Notes under the pieces: generated by a model | What the model was told of the DNA's origin: nothing | Database searches by the model: none | The model's input: only the letters and a program-made list of their open reading frames with translations | Shown here: one piece after another, positions 31,316 to 41,112 of the stretch | Position numbering within the stretch: position 1 is the stretch's first letter | How the letters are laid out: each line of letters begins with the position of its first letter | DNA from: Devosia aurantiaca | Lineage (GTDB): Bacteria; Pseudomonadota; Alphaproteobacteria; Rhizobiales; Devosiaceae | DNA length: 64,000 bases | Direction of reading: 5' to 3' | NCBI RefSeq assembly: GCF_011058215.1 | Contig: NZ_JAALFG010000004.1 | Location: forward strand, 62,001 to 126,000 | Translations under genes and position numbers: made by a program

Positions 31316-31435
31316 AGTTCAGTGTGGCGGCAAGGGGCGACCCGCCTTGACACCGCCACACACTCCCGTTCAAACGCGCCGCAACTGGACAGGCCGGCAT
31401 CGGCTTGTCAGATTGATCTAAAAGGGAGACGCGTC

Positions 31436-32386
31436 ATGGCCAGCATGGCTTTCACATTTCCGGGCCAGGGCAGCCAGGCAGTCGGCATGGGCAAGGATCT
31501 GGCCGCGGCCTATCCCGAAGCACGCGCCGTCTTCCAGGAGGTCGACGAAGCCCTGGGCCAGCGCCTTTCGGCCACCATGTTCGAAGGCCCCGAAGACATC
31601 CTGCGCCTGACCGAAAATGCCCAGCCAGCGCTGATGGCGGTGAGCATGGCCGTGATCCGGGTGCTCGAAGCCAAAGGCGTGGCGCTCAAGGACCATGCGC
31701 AATTCGTTGCCGGTCATTCTCTGGGCGAATATTCCGCGCTCTGCGCTGCCGGCACGTTTACGCTGACCGACGCAGCGCGCCTGCTTCGCACCCGCGGACA
31801 GGCCATGCAGAAGGCCGTGCCTGTGGGGCATGGCGCCATGGCGGCGCTGCTCGGGCTAGATCTGCAAACGGCGCAGTCGGTCGCCGTCGAGGCGGCGCAG
31901 GGCGAAGTCTGCGACGTCGCCAATGACAATGCGCCGGGCCAGGTCGTGGTTTCGGGCGGCACCGCGGCCGTCGAACGCGCCGTCGAGATTGCCAAGACCA
32001 AGGGTGCCAAGCGGGCCCTGCTGCTGCCGGTGAGCGCGCCGTTCCACTGCTCGCTGATGCAGCCGGCTGCGGATGCCATGGAGGCGGCGCTTGCCGAGGT
32101 CGAGATGAAGGCGCCCGTGGTGCCGCTCGTGGCCAATGTGCTGGCCGTACCGATCACCGACCCTGCCGAGATACGCCATCACCTCGTGGCGCAGGTCACC
32201 GGCGTCGTGCGCTGGACCGAAAGCGTCACCTGGCTGGCAGGTCCTGGCGGCGTCACCACGCTCGTCGAACTGGGCACGGGCAAGGTGCTGACCGGCTTGG
32301 CCAAGCGTATTGCGCCGGAAGTCACCGCGCAGGCCGTCGGTTCGCCGGCCGACATCGACGCATTCGTCGCCTCAATCAATTCCTAA
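31436..32386 (+). CDS. fabD: malonyl-CoA:ACP transacylase
   Basis: Loads malonyl groups on acyl carrier protein for fatty-acid synthesis. The 316-residue frame has the oxyanion start FTFPGQGSQAVGMG, the nucleophile in GHSLGEYSAL and the catalytic His in SAPFHCSLM. The ATG at 31436 follows AAGGGAG at 31422-31428. First gene of fabD-fabG-acpP-fabF. Confidence 0.95.
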   Translation: MASMAFTFPGQGSQAVGMGKDLAAAYPEARAVFQEVDEALGQRLSATMFEGPEDILRLTENAQPALMAVSMAVIRVLEAKGVALKDHAQFVAGHSLGEYSALCAAGTFTLTDAARLLRTRGQAMQKAVPVGHGAMAALLGLDLQTAQSVAVEAAQGEVCDVANDNAPGQVVVSGGTAAVERAVEIAKTKGAKRALLLPVSAPFHCSLMQPAADAMEAALAEVEMKAPVVPLVANVLAVPITDPAEIRHHLVAQVTGVVRWTESVTWLAGPGGVTTLVELGTGKVLTGLAKRIAPEVTAQAVGSPADIDAFVASINS

Positions 32387-32420
32387 GCGCTTGAATCAGT
32401 GTCTGCAAAGGACCGCATAA

Positions 32421-33158
32421 ATGTTTGATCTAACTGGCAAACGCGCTCTCGTCACCGGCGCCAGCGGCGGCATCGGCCGTGAGATCGCCAAGGCCCTGGC
32501 TTCTGCCGGCGCAACGGTTGCGCTCTCGGGCACGCGCGTCGGCGCGCTGGAGGATACGGCCAAGGAGATCGGGGTGGACTGCCCGATCCTGCCGGCGAAC
32601 CTCTCCAAACTCGACGAAGTCGACAAGCTCGTGCCGGCTGCCGAACAGGCCATGGGCGGGCTCGATATCTTGGTCAACAATGCCGGCATGACGCGCGACA
32701 ATCTCTTCATGCGCATGAAGGATGAAGAGTGGGATGACGTCATCGCCGTCAATCTCACCGCGGCCTTCCACCTTAACCGTGCCTGCCTTCGCGGCATGAT
32801 GAAGCAGCGCTGGGGCCGCATTATCGGTATTTCTTCGGTTGTCGGCGTCACCGGCAATCCGGGACAGGGCAATTATGCCGCGTCCAAGGCCGGGCTTATC
32901 GGCATGAACAAGGCGCTGGCCCATGAAGTGGCCTCGCGCAACATCACGGTCAATTCCATTGCGCCCGGCTTCATCGCCTCGGCGATGACCGACGAGCTCA
33001 ACGACAAGCAGCGCGAAGCGATTCTGGGCACGGTGCCGATGAACCGCCTGGGCACGGCGCAGGAAATCGCGGCTTGTACCGTATTCCTCGCCAGCGACGC
33101 AGCGGCCTACATCACGGGCCACACGCTTAACGTCAACGGCGGCATGGCGATGATCTGA
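32421..33158 (+). CDS. fabG: 3-oxoacyl-ACP reductase
   Basis: NADPH-dependent reduction of 3-ketoacyl-ACP. The intact 245-residue SDR has TGASGGIGRE, NNAGMTRDNLFMRM, the Ser of GISSVVG and YAASKAG, and the typical end TGHTLNVNGGMAMI. It lies 34 bases after fabD. Confidence 0.95.
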   Translation: MFDLTGKRALVTGASGGIGREIAKALASAGATVALSGTRVGALEDTAKEIGVDCPILPANLSKLDEVDKLVPAAEQAMGGLDILVNNAGMTRDNLFMRMKDEEWDDVIAVNLTAAFHLNRACLRGMMKQRWGRIIGISSVVGVTGNPGQGNYAASKAGLIGMNKALAHEVASRNITVNSIAPGFIASAMTDELNDKQREAILGTVPMNRLGTAQEIAACTVFLASDAAAYITGHTLNVNGGMAMI

Positions 33159-33168
33159 TCTGGGTGAA

Positions 33169-33194
33169 AGCCGCGCAAACCCTTTTGCGCGGCT
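33169..33194. terminator. hairpin after fabG
   Basis: AGCCGCGCAAA at 33169-33179 and TTTGCGCGGCT at 33184-33194 form an 11-bp perfect stem with a four-base loop. It sits 10 bases after the fabG stop and about 170 bases before acpP. No T tract follows, so it may be a partial terminator, a processing site or an mRNA-end protector. It may let acpP be expressed from its own promoter at a high level. The rest of the 208-base gap shows no gene. Confidence 0.5.
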
Positions 33195-33367
33195 GGCCTC
33201 GACCCATGAAACATGTTACGCCGCGCCGCGTTTACCCCTCCCGGACTGCTTGCGGGCGCAAAATAGGCCGCATAGATTGGTCCGGAAGCCAAACTGCGCT
33301 TGATGAATTGGCGTCGCGCCAATAAGAAGCGAAACGAAACCTCGATTTCTAAAAAGGGAAGTCAAAC

Positions 33368-33604
33368 ATGAGCGATGTCGCTGATCGGGTCCGCAAGATC
33401 GTTGTGGAACACCTCAATGTGGATGCCGAGAAGGTCACCGAAAAGGCCAGCTTCATCGACGATCTGGGTGCCGATTCGCTCGATCAGGTCGAACTGGTGA
33501 TGGCTTTCGAGGAAGAATTCTCGGTCGAAATCCCGGACGACGCTGCCGAGTCCATCCAGACCTTCGGCGATGCGGTCTCCTTCTTGACCAAGGCAACCAG
33601 CTGA
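33368..33604 (+). CDS. acpP: acyl carrier protein
   Basis: A 78-residue acidic carrier protein. The phosphopantetheine serine is in [29 protein letters not shown] (about 33354-33361) precedes the ATG. It is followed 22 bases later by fabF. Confidence 0.97.
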   Translation: MSDVADRVRKIVVEHLNVDAEKVTEKASFIDDLGADSLDQVELVMAFEEEFSVEIPDDAAESIQTFGDAVSFLTKATS

Positions 33605-33626
33605 TTTTGGAGCTGGGCCGCTGACC

Positions 33627-34895
33627 ATGGAATTGCGTCGAGTCGTTGTAACCGGTCTGGGGCTTGTCACGCCTCTTGGTTGCGGTGTTGAGCCCACCTG
33701 GGCCAACATCCTTGCCGGAAAGAGTGGCGCCAAGCGTATCGACGACTTCCAAGTCGACGACATTGCCTGCCAGATCGCCCACCGCATTCCGCTCGGGGAC
33801 TATGCCGATGGCAAGTACAACCCCGACGAGTGGATGGAGGTCAAGGAGCAGCGCAAGGTCGACGATTTCATCGTCTATGCCATGGCAGCAGCGACCCAAG
33901 CCATTCAGGATGCCGGCGTCGAGCCCAAGACCCAAGAAGAGCAGGAGCGCACCGGCGTTCTGATCGGTTCGGGCATTGGCGGCATCGGCGGCATCTATGA
34001 TGCGTCGATAACCCTTCACGAGAAGGGCCCGCGCCGCATCAGCCCGTTCTTTATCCCGGGCCGCCTGATCAACCTGGCCTCCGGCCAGGTCTCGATCCGC
34101 TTCGGGCTCAAGGGTCCGAACCACTCCGTTGTCACCGCCTGTTCGACCGGGGCCCACGCCATCGGCGATGCCGCCCGTCTCATCGCCCTGGGCGATGCCG
34201 ACGTGATGGTTGCCGGCGGCACCGAGAGCTGCGTCAATCGCCTGTCGCTGGCCGGCTTCTCTGCCGCCCGCGCCATGTCGACCGGCTTCAACGACAACCC
34301 GACTGCTGCTTCCCGCCCCTATGACAAGGACCGCGATGGTTTCGTCATGGGCGAGGGCGCCGGCATTGTCGTGCTCGAAGACTACGAGCGTGCTAAGGCC
34401 CGCGGCGCCAAGATTTATGGCGAGATCATCGGCTATGGCCTTTCCGGCGATGCCTACCACATCACCGCACCGGCACCCGATGGCAATGGCGGTTTCCGCG
34501 CCATGGAAGCCGCGCTCAAGCGCGCTGGCATTCCGGCCTCCGAGATCGACTACATCAATGCCCACGGCACCTCGACGCCGCTTGGCGACGAAATCGAACT
34601 CGGCGCGGTGACCCGCCTCCTGGGCGATGCTGCACCCAAGGCAACCATGAGCTCGACCAAGTCCGCCATCGGCCACCTGCTGGGTGCTGCCGGTTCGGTC
34701 GAATCGATCTTCTGCCTTCTGGCCATGCGCGATGGCATTGCGCCACCGACGCTCAACCTCGACAACCCGTCCGTCGAAACCGAGATTGATCTTGTGCCGC
34801 ATGTGGCCAAGAAAAAAGCGATCAACGTCGCGCTCAACAACAGCTTCGGCTTTGGCGGCACCAACGCCACCCTTGTGATGCGCAAGGTCAGCTAA
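33627..34895 (+). CDS. fabF: 3-oxoacyl-ACP synthase II
   Basis: Elongating condensing enzyme of fatty-acid synthesis. The intact 422-residue frame has the catalytic Cys in VTACSTGAHA and the two His in INAHGTSTPLGD and SAIGHLLGAAG, with the glycine-rich end FGFGGTNATLV. A strong terminator follows it. Confidence 0.96.
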   Translation: MELRRVVVTGLGLVTPLGCGVEPTWANILAGKSGAKRIDDFQVDDIACQIAHRIPLGDYADGKYNPDEWMEVKEQRKVDDFIVYAMAAATQAIQDAGVEPKTQEEQERTGVLIGSGIGGIGGIYDASITLHEKGPRRISPFFIPGRLINLASGQVSIRFGLKGPNHSVVTACSTGAHAIGDAARLIALGDADVMVAGGTESCVNRLSLAGFSAARAMSTGFNDNPTAASRPYDKDRDGFVMGEGAGIVVLEDYERAKARGAKIYGEIIGYGLSGDAYHITAPAPDGNGGFRAMEAALKRAGIPASEIDYINAHGTSTPLGDEIELGAVTRLLGDAAPKATMSSTKSAIGHLLGAAGSVESIFCLLAMRDGIAPPTLNLDNPSVETEIDLVPHVAKKKAINVALNNSFGFGGTNATLVMRKVS

Positions 34896-34914
34896 GCGTT
34901 TTCCACGATTCAAG

Positions 34915-34954
34915 AGGGGCACATCGCTGGCCATGCGATGTGCCCCTTGTTTTT
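34915..34954 (+). terminator. Rho-independent terminator after fabF
   Basis: AGGGGCACATCGC at 34915-34927 and GCGATGTGCCCCT at 34935-34947 form a 13-bp perfect stem with a seven-base loop, followed by TGTTTTT. It ends the fab transcript 20 bases after the fabF stop. Confidence 0.85.
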
Positions 34955-35033
34955 GCCGACGCTTCGCCACAGTTTGGCGCCAGAAGACCAAATCAGTCGC
35001 GCTGAACGCGACCCAGGCTGGAAAAGCGCAGAT

Positions 35034-36140
35034 ATGAATGATCGCAAGGTTCGCCGTCGCCGGCGCTCGGGCAACGGCTTGGTAGATGTGCTCAACGCCT
35101 TCCTGACCCTGCTGGTCATTGGTCTTGTCGTGGTCGGTGGCGGCGCCTTCTTCGTTGCCTCGCAATATTACGGCGAGGGCCCCAACCCCGAGCAGCGCGT
35201 CTTCCGCGTGGAGTCGGGCAACGGGCTTTCGACCATCGCGCAGCGCCTCGAGGAGCAGGGTTTTGTCAGCAACTCGCTGATCTTCAGCCAGTTCGGCAGT
35301 CGTGTCGAAGACAGCTCGGTGGTCAAGGCCGGCGATTTCAACATCGCTGCCAATGCCAGCATGTCCGATATTCTCAAGGAACTCACCACCGGCAATCCGC
35401 TGCGCTATGCGGTGACCATCCCTGAAGGCTGGACCGTTTGGCAGGCTGTCGATCGCATCAACGACGACGACCAGCTCACCGGCAGCATCGACCAGTTGCC
35501 GCAGGAAGGCTCGATTTTACCCGGTTCCTATGACTATCTGCCGGGCGACACGCGCCAGTCGGTGCTCGACAAGATGCAAGTGGCCATGACACAGGCACTT
35601 GCCGAAGTGTGGGAAACGCGCGAGCCCGATCTGCCGCTCGACTCGCCCGCAGAGTTGCTGATCCTTGCCTCGATCGTCGAAAAGGAAACCGGCGTCGCCA
35701 CCGAGCGCCCGCAGGTGGCCGCCGTCTTCGTCAATCGCCTGCGGGAAGGCATGCGCCTTCAGTCCGACCCGACCATCATCTATGGCATCACCCTGGGCCA
35801 ATCGACGCTCGATCGCGGTATCCGCCGCTCCGAGATCGAGGCGCAGACGCCCTATAACACCTACCAGATCGACCGCCTGCCGCCGACGCCGATCGCTAAT
35901 CCCGGCATCGATGCGCTACGAGCGGTCGCCAACCCGGACGAGCACGACTACCTCTACTTCGTCGCCAAGGGGGCGACGCCGCGCGAAGGCCACGTCTTTG
36001 CTGAAACCTATGCCGAGCATCAGCAGAATGTCGCGCGCTATCGCGAGATCGCTGCCGAAGCTGCAGCGCAGTCCGAAGCCGAGGCCGAAACCGCGCGCCA
36101 GGCCCTGGAGGCCGAGGAAGCTGCCGACGCGCCGCAATAG
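35034..36140 (+). CDS. mltG: endolytic murein transglycosylase MltG
   Basis: Cuts nascent glycan strands at the inner membrane and may set glycan length. The 368-residue protein has a basic cytoplasmic start (RRRRRSG), one membrane helix (about residues 20-45), a LysM-like region and the YceG domain. The catalytic Glu is in LASIVEKETG, then QSDPTIIYG and TPYNTYQIDRLPPTPIANPG. The acidic Ala/Glu tail from about residue 340 is an extension. The ATG at 35034 is preferred to a far upstream start that would run through the fabF terminator. Confidence 0.92.
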   Translation: MNDRKVRRRRRSGNGLVDVLNAFLTLLVIGLVVVGGGAFFVASQYYGEGPNPEQRVFRVESGNGLSTIAQRLEEQGFVSNSLIFSQFGSRVEDSSVVKAGDFNIAANASMSDILKELTTGNPLRYAVTIPEGWTVWQAVDRINDDDQLTGSIDQLPQEGSILPGSYDYLPGDTRQSVLDKMQVAMTQALAEVWETREPDLPLDSPAELLILASIVEKETGVATERPQVAAVFVNRLREGMRLQSDPTIIYGITLGQSTLDRGIRRSEIEAQTPYNTYQIDRLPPTPIANPGIDALRAVANPDEHDYLYFVAKGATPREGHVFAETYAEHQQNVARYREIAAEAAAQSEAEAETARQALEAEEAADAPQ

Positions 36141-36219
36141 CCACCTATTCGCTGCCTTGACCTCGGGGCGGCGATCGCGCAACTAAGCTAGCAGTTTCTT
36201 TCGAGCCAGAGTGCCTCCC

Positions 36220-36860
36220 ATGGAATTTCAGCGCCGCGGCGTCATGCTGGTGATTGCGTCGCCATCGGGGGCTGGCAAGTCGTCGATCTCGCGCTCGCTC
36301 TTCGGCGCCGATCCCAATATCAAGCTCTCGGTTTCGGTGACCACCCGCGCCCGCCGCACCGACGAAGTGCATGGCAAGCACTATCACTTCATAGACGTCC
36401 CGACCTTCGAAAAGATGCGCCGCGATGGCGAACTGCTCGAATCCGCCGAAGTGCACGGCAACTTCTACGGCACGCCCCGCGCGCTGGTCGAGGAACACAG
36501 CTCGCCGCCGGCAACGACATCCTTTTCGACGTCGACTACCAGGGCACGCTGCAGCTTTACGAAAAGGCGCGCGAGGACATGGTCACAGTCTTCATCCTGC
36601 CGCCCTCAATCAAGGAATTGCGTGCCCGTCTCGAGCGCCGCGCTCAGGATAGCGTCGGCACCATCGAAAAGCGGCTCAAGAATGCCCGCATCGAGATGGA
36701 GCATTTTCGCGAATACGACTACGTTATCGTCAACGAAGACCTCGAGCTTTCCGTCGCCCGCGTTCGCGCCATCCTCGCCTCGGCGCGGCTGGAACGGAGC
36801 CGTCAGATGAACCTCGAAAGCTTCGTGCGCGACCTGCAGAACCAGATCGGATCGGCGTGA
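36220..36860 (+). CDS. gmk: guanylate kinase (frameshift near 36498)
   Basis: Phosphorylates GMP to GDP, an essential step. Walker A is [16 protein letters not shown], and the GMP-binding region is [21 protein letters not shown] and [10 protein letters not shown]. The frame breaks after ALVEE. One added base in CACAG near 36498 (or removal of CA) gives [20 protein letters not shown] and the C-terminal part, about 213 residues. The ATG at 36220 is preferred to GTG 36211. Its stop overlaps the start of the following MFS gene. Confidence 0.93.
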
Positions 36861-38094
36861 TGGTGGCGGCCGCGCCGGCCATCCGCCGCGGCACGCCCCA
36901 GTTCCTGCGCGCCAACATCGCCTTCTTCCTTGCCGCCTTTTCGGTCTTCGCCTCGCTCTATTCCGTGCAGCCGCTGCTGCCCATGTTCGCCCAATATTGG
37001 GTGCGCGATGCGGGCACGGCTTCGCTCGCGCTCTCAGCCACGACCGCGACTATGGCCGTCGCGTTGATCCCGGCCTCGATGCTCGCCGACCGCCTCGGCC
37101 GCCGTCGCCTCATCGTCGGCGCGCTCCTGACAACCGCCGCGCTCGGCATGTTGCTGCCTTTTACCCAGGTCTGGTGGCAGCTGATTACCCTTCGTACCCT
37201 GATGGGCATATCACTTGCCGGAGTGCCGGCTGTCGCCATGGTCTATCTCTCCGAAGAAATGGACCCTGACGCGCTCGGGTTTTCCATGGGCCTCTATATC
37301 GGCGGCACGGCGCTAGGCGGCATGGCCGGCCGCGTCATCTCCGGCGTGCTCTCGGACTGGCTCGGCTGGCGGCTGGGCACCGGCATTCTCGCCGGTCTGA
37401 TCGTCCTTGCCGCCATCGCCGTCGCTGTCCTCCTGCCGCAGCCACGCGCCTTCGTCCGCGACCCGATCAGCCTTCGCGAACTGCTGCGCCGCTGCCGCAC
37501 GACCTTCCAGGACGCCGCTCTTCCCTGGCTCTTTGCCAGCGCTTTCCTGCTGATGGGCGGCTTCGTCACGCTCTACAACTATGCCGGCTTTCGCCTCGCA
37601 CTGCCGCCCTTTCTCCTCAGCCACTCGGCCATTGCCGCGATCTTTTGGTCTATCTCCTCGGCAGCGCCAGCTCGACCTGGGCCGGCGGCCTGTCGCAGCG
37701 CCTCGGCCGTCGCAAAGTGTTCTGGGCACTGGTGGCGGTGATGGGCCTGGGGATGGCGATCACCGCAATTCCCTCGACCCCAGTCATCATCCTGGGCCTC
37801 GCCATCGCCACCATCGGCTTCTTCGCCGCCCACGGCATCGCCAGCGCCTGGGTCACGCGACGCGCGCAGACGGGCAGGGCGCAGGCGTCGGCGATCTACC
37901 TCGTCTTCTATTATCTTGGCGCCAGTGTTTTGGGCACGCTCGGGGGCTATGCCTGGACGGCGTGGGGCTGGGCCGGGGTGTTGAGCGTGTGCGGCGGCGC
38001 CGCGGCCTTAGCGCTGCTGGTGGCGCTGCGGCTGGTGTTTGTTCAACCCCTCCCCACTCCAGAAGCCTCAACTCCTGCGCCTCCCTCCCCTTGA
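36860..38094 (+). CDS. MFS transporter (frameshift near 37643)
   Basis: About 411 residues and 12 membrane segments. The first helix is FFLAAFSVFASLYSVQPLLP, motif A MLADRLGRRRLI and later GISLAGVPAVAMVYLSEEM. This is the pattern of the YnfM/arabinose-efflux-like DHA1 group. The frame breaks at AAIF, where a fifth T at 37643-37646 restores AIFLVYLLGSASSTWAGGLSQ. The ATG at 36860 overlaps the gmk stop. Its last residues (STPAPPSP) are encoded by the start of a palindromic repeat, which also supplies the stop codon. Confidence 0.82.
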
Positions 38095-38220
38095 GGGGGA
38101 GGACTGAGGGTGGGGTGGGGCCCCGGGAGCGGAGTTCTCGGCCCCACCCCACCCAGCTGCGCTAAGGCCTATCGGCGCCAAGCTTCGCTACCCTCCCCCT
38201 CTAGGGAAGGGAGAAGAGGG
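38081..38220. repeat. palindromic repeat element between convergent MFS and rsmA genes
   Basis: Contains a 14-bp perfect inverted repeat, GGTGGGGTGGGGCC at 38109-38122 with GGCCCCACCCCACC at 38140-38153, plus outer CT-rich arms. Its right part (AGCTGCGCTAAGGC... AAGCTTCGCTACCCTCCCC) shares a core with the elements at 55841-56007 and 58211-58390, so the three belong to one family. It covers the whole convergent gap and includes the stop of the MFS gene. Confidence 0.75.
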
Positions 38221-38222
38221 GA

Positions 38223-39065
38223 CTACCTCAACCCCGGCAGTGCCCGCGCCATCGCGAGAAACGCCTCGATCGGCAGCTCTTCGGCCCGTTCGTCACCCTC
38301 CAGCCCCGCCGCCTTCAGCAGGCCCTCAACCGGTACGCCCAGCGACTTCAGCGATTGCCGCACCATTTTGCGGCGCTGCCCGAAGGCAGCCTTGGTGACC
38401 TGTTCGACATGCTTGACCGGGAGGTCCGGTTCCACCGGCTTGGGCATAAGATGCACCACGGCGGAGGTGACGTTGGGCGGCGGCACGAAGGCCTGGCGAC
38501 CGACATTGAAGGCGATGCGCGCCTCGGTCCGCCAGCCGGCAAGGACGCCGAGCCGCCCATTGGCATCGTCCCCCGGCCGCGCCACGATGCGCTCGGCCAC
38601 TTCGCGCTGGAACATCAGCGTCAGGCTTTCAAAGAAGGGCGGCCACGGCTCCATGGTCAGCCAGCCCGTGAGCAACTGCGTGCCAATATTATAGGGCAGG
38701 TTGGCGATGATGCGCGTCGGACCATCGGCAAGAAGGGCGTAATCCATCTCCATGGCGTCGCCGGCAATGACGGTGAGCCGCCCCGGATAAGCTTCGGCGA
38801 TTTCGGCCAATGCCGGCAAGGCACGCGGGTCGCGTTCGATGGCGATGACCTCGTGCGCGCCTTCGGCAAGAAGGGCCCGCGTCAGCCCACCCGGGCCCGG
38901 GCCCACCTCGATGACCCGCACGCCTTCTAGCGACCCACCGACCCGCGCTATGCGCGCGGTGAGGTTGAGGTCGAATAGGAAGTTCTGCCCCAGCTCCTTT
39001 TTGGCGCGCAGGCCGTGTGTAGCGATCACCTCGCGCAACGGGGGAAGCTTGTCGATCTGGCTCAT
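38223..39065 (-). CDS. rsmA: 16S rRNA (adenine-1518/1519-N6) dimethyltransferase
   Basis: KsgA dimethylates A1518 and A1519 of 16S rRNA. The intact 280-residue frame has [10 protein letters not shown], the SAM loop [15 protein letters not shown] and the catalytic [11 protein letters not shown]. The start overlaps the pdxA stop by four bases, so it is the last gene of lptF-lptG-surA-pdxA-rsmA. Confidence 0.95.
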   Translation of the reverse strand: MSQIDKLPPLREVIATHGLRAKKELGQNFLFDLNLTARIARVGGSLEGVRVIEVGPGPGGLTRALLAEGAHEVIAIERDPRALPALAEIAEAYPGRLTVIAGDAMEMDYALLADGPTRIIANLPYNIGTQLLTGWLTMEPWPPFFESLTLMFQREVAERIVARPGDDANGRLGVLAGWRTEARIAFNVGRQAFVPPPNVTSAVVHLMPKPVEPDLPVKHVEQVTKAAFGQRRKMVRQSLKSLGVPVEGLLKAAGLEGDERAEELPIEAFLAMARALPGLR

Positions 39066-40042
39066 GGTTTTGTTGTCATTTCATCTGCCATCCGCAAGGC
39101 TGCGAGCATGCTTGCCGCTGAAGCCTTGCCCGTGCCTGCCAAGCCGAAGGCCGTACCATGATCGGGCGAGGTGCGCACGATGGGCAGGCCCAGCGTGACG
39201 TTGACCCCGGCATCGAAGGCTACGGTCTTGATCGGGATCAGCGCCTGATCGTGATACATGGCGAGCACCGCATCATATTGCCGCCAGTGCGGCGGATAAA
39301 ACAACGTGTCGCCGGGCAGGGGCCCGACGGCGTCGATGCCGGCCGCCCGTGCCGCCTCGATAGCTGGCGCGATGATCTCCATGTCCTCGCGCCCGATGGC
39401 CCCGCCTTCCCCAGCATGGGGGTTGAGGCCGGACACAGCAATGCGGGGATGGGCGACGCCGAACCGCGCCCGAAGGTCGCGCGCCATGACGCCGAGGGTT
39501 TCAAGGATTAGCTCGCGATTGATAAGCGCCGGCACGTCCTTGAGCGGCACATGGATCGTGAGCGGCACGGTGCGAAGGTCCTCATGCGCCAGCATCATCA
39601 CCGGCAACGGTTCCTCGCCATCTTCGGCGCAGAGGGCAGCGAGAAACTCGGTGTGGCCGGGATAGAAAAATCCGGTCTCGTAGAGCGCGCCCTTGTGGAT
39701 CGGTGCCGTCACGACGGCACGACAATCGCCGGCGAGGGTCGCAGCCACGGCCTGCTCGATGGCGCGGATGACCACAGAGCCGGCGGGAACATGGACCTCG
39801 CCGGGCAGGTCGACCACGTCGCCCTCGATGTGCCGGATGGGCAATGCTTGGGCGAAATCGGACACGGCATCGGTGAAAACGAGATCGAGGCCCAGCCGCT
39901 TGGCGCGAGAGGACAGGAAGCCCGCATGGCCGAAGACCAAAAACGGTGGCAGGGCCAGTTCGACGCGCCGGGCGTAAAGCTGCAGGATCAAGTCGGGCCC
40001 GATGCCCGCCGGCTCGCCCATGCTCACCGCAAGTGGCACCAT
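39062..40042 (-). CDS. pdxA: 4-hydroxythreonine-4-phosphate dehydrogenase
   Basis: Oxidises 4-phosphohydroxythreonine in vitamin B6 synthesis. The 326-residue frame starts [16 protein letters not shown]. Metal-binding His residues are in [21 protein letters not shown] and [12 protein letters not shown]. The ATG at 40042 is chosen because the conserved region starts there. This copy sits in the biosynthetic surA-pdxA-rsmA order, unlike the second PdxA-like gene at 62877. Confidence 0.93.
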   Translation of the reverse strand: MVPLAVSMGEPAGIGPDLILQLYARRVELALPPFLVFGHAGFLSSRAKRLGLDLVFTDAVSDFAQALPIRHIEGDVVDLPGEVHVPAGSVVIRAIEQAVAATLAGDCRAVVTAPIHKGALYETGFFYPGHTEFLAALCAEDGEEPLPVMMLAHEDLRTVPLTIHVPLKDVPALINRELILETLGVMARDLRARFGVAHPRIAVSGLNPHAGEGGAIGREDMEIIAPAIEAARAAGIDAVGPLPGDTLFYPPHWRQYDAVLAMYHDQALIPIKTVAFDAGVNVTLGLPIVRTSPDHGTAFGLAGTGKASAASMLAALRMADEMTTKP

Positions 40043-40119
40043 TGCCAGCCCCCAAAAGATGCAGCCGCGATCAGAGCGCGGCTGCTGCAAGAAAAGAAGC
40101 GGCCTTGGCCGCCTCCGGA

Positions 40120-41010
40120 TTAGTTATAGATGATCTTGGCCTGGGCGCGCAGCTTGTCGAGATAAGCCGCAGCCTCGCGCTGGAGAGCGTCGCCGCCGGC
40201 TTCCTCGCGCAGACCGCCCTTCACGAAGGTCAGGTCCTGCGCCTGCACTTTTTCGCAGACGGCGAGCATGGAAACACCGGTCTCGACCACGCGCGGCTTG
40301 CTGATGCCGCCGACATTAAGGCCTGCCAATTCCTTGGCGAGCGCGTCGGGCAGCTGGGTGGCGTGACGGCGGCCGATATCGACCACGGCGACGTCAGGAT
40401 AGGCCAGCGACAGATCGACCGCGGTATCGCAGCCGGAAAAGCTCGAGCGGTAGCTATTGGCCTGGGCCGAGCGGCCGCCGCCACCAACGAAGACGACTTC
40501 CTTGAGGATATAATCGAAGGTCTGGAAGTCCTGGATCTTGGCGGCAGCCTGCTGATCGAGATCGAGTTCTGAAATCTGCACCTGCGACATCACGGCCTGC
40601 TCGGCCACGGCGTTCCAGGCAATGGCGGCGCGCAGGCGGTTCTGCAGCGTTTCGCTGTTGACGCCACCCTGCTGCAAGACTTCGAGCAGCTTGTCGCGGC
40701 TGACCTTCATGTTGCGTGCGATCTGCAGCAGCGCATCGTCAACCTGGCTATTGGCCACGGTGATGCCGAGGCGCTTGGCTTCCTGGAGCTGGATGGCTTC
40801 GTCGACTAGCTGCTTCTGGGCGCCAGCGCGGCCGCTCTGGTTGCCTTCCATGCTGAAGAGGCGAAGGCGCTGATCGACCTGGACGTCGCTGATCGGCTCG
40901 CCATTGACGGTGACCACGGTGGCGGCCATTGCGGCGCCGGCAGTGCCAAAGGCCAGCACGGCCCCGATCAGGATAGCGCCGGTGGCGCGACGAAGATCTG
41001 CAAATTTCAT
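40120..41010 (-). CDS. surA: SurA N-terminal domain periplasmic chaperone
   Basis: A 296-residue protein with a signal peptide ending AGAAMAA, then the SurA-N chaperone region (VVTVNGEPISDVQVDQRLRL). A C-terminal region follows, without a clearly readable parvulin isomerase motif. The end (DKLRAQAKIIYN) is typical of SurA in this order. It should escort outer-membrane proteins in the periplasm. It lies between lptG and pdxA. The lptD gene usually found upstream of surA is missing. Confidence 0.85.
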   Translation of the reverse strand: MKFADLRRATGAILIGAVLAFGTAGAAMAATVVTVNGEPISDVQVDQRLRLFSMEGNQSGRAGAQKQLVDEAIQLQEAKRLGITVANSQVDDALLQIARNMKVSRDKLLEVLQQGGVNSETLQNRLRAAIAWNAVAEQAVMSQVQISELDLDQQAAAKIQDFQTFDYILKEVVFVGGGGRSAQANSYRSSFSGCDTAVDLSLAYPDVAVVDIGRRHATQLPDALAKELAGLNVGGISKPRVVETGVSMLAVCEKVQAQDLTFVKGGLREEAGGDALQREAAAYLDKLRAQAKIIYN

Positions 41011-41112
41011 GGGATGGGTCCGCTCGTTCTTCACGCCTTCAATGCGGCGTCCGCTCTGCGCTGTCAATTGCTCGACGATTGCGGCCAAAATCCGAATAAG
41101 GCAGCGGGTGGG

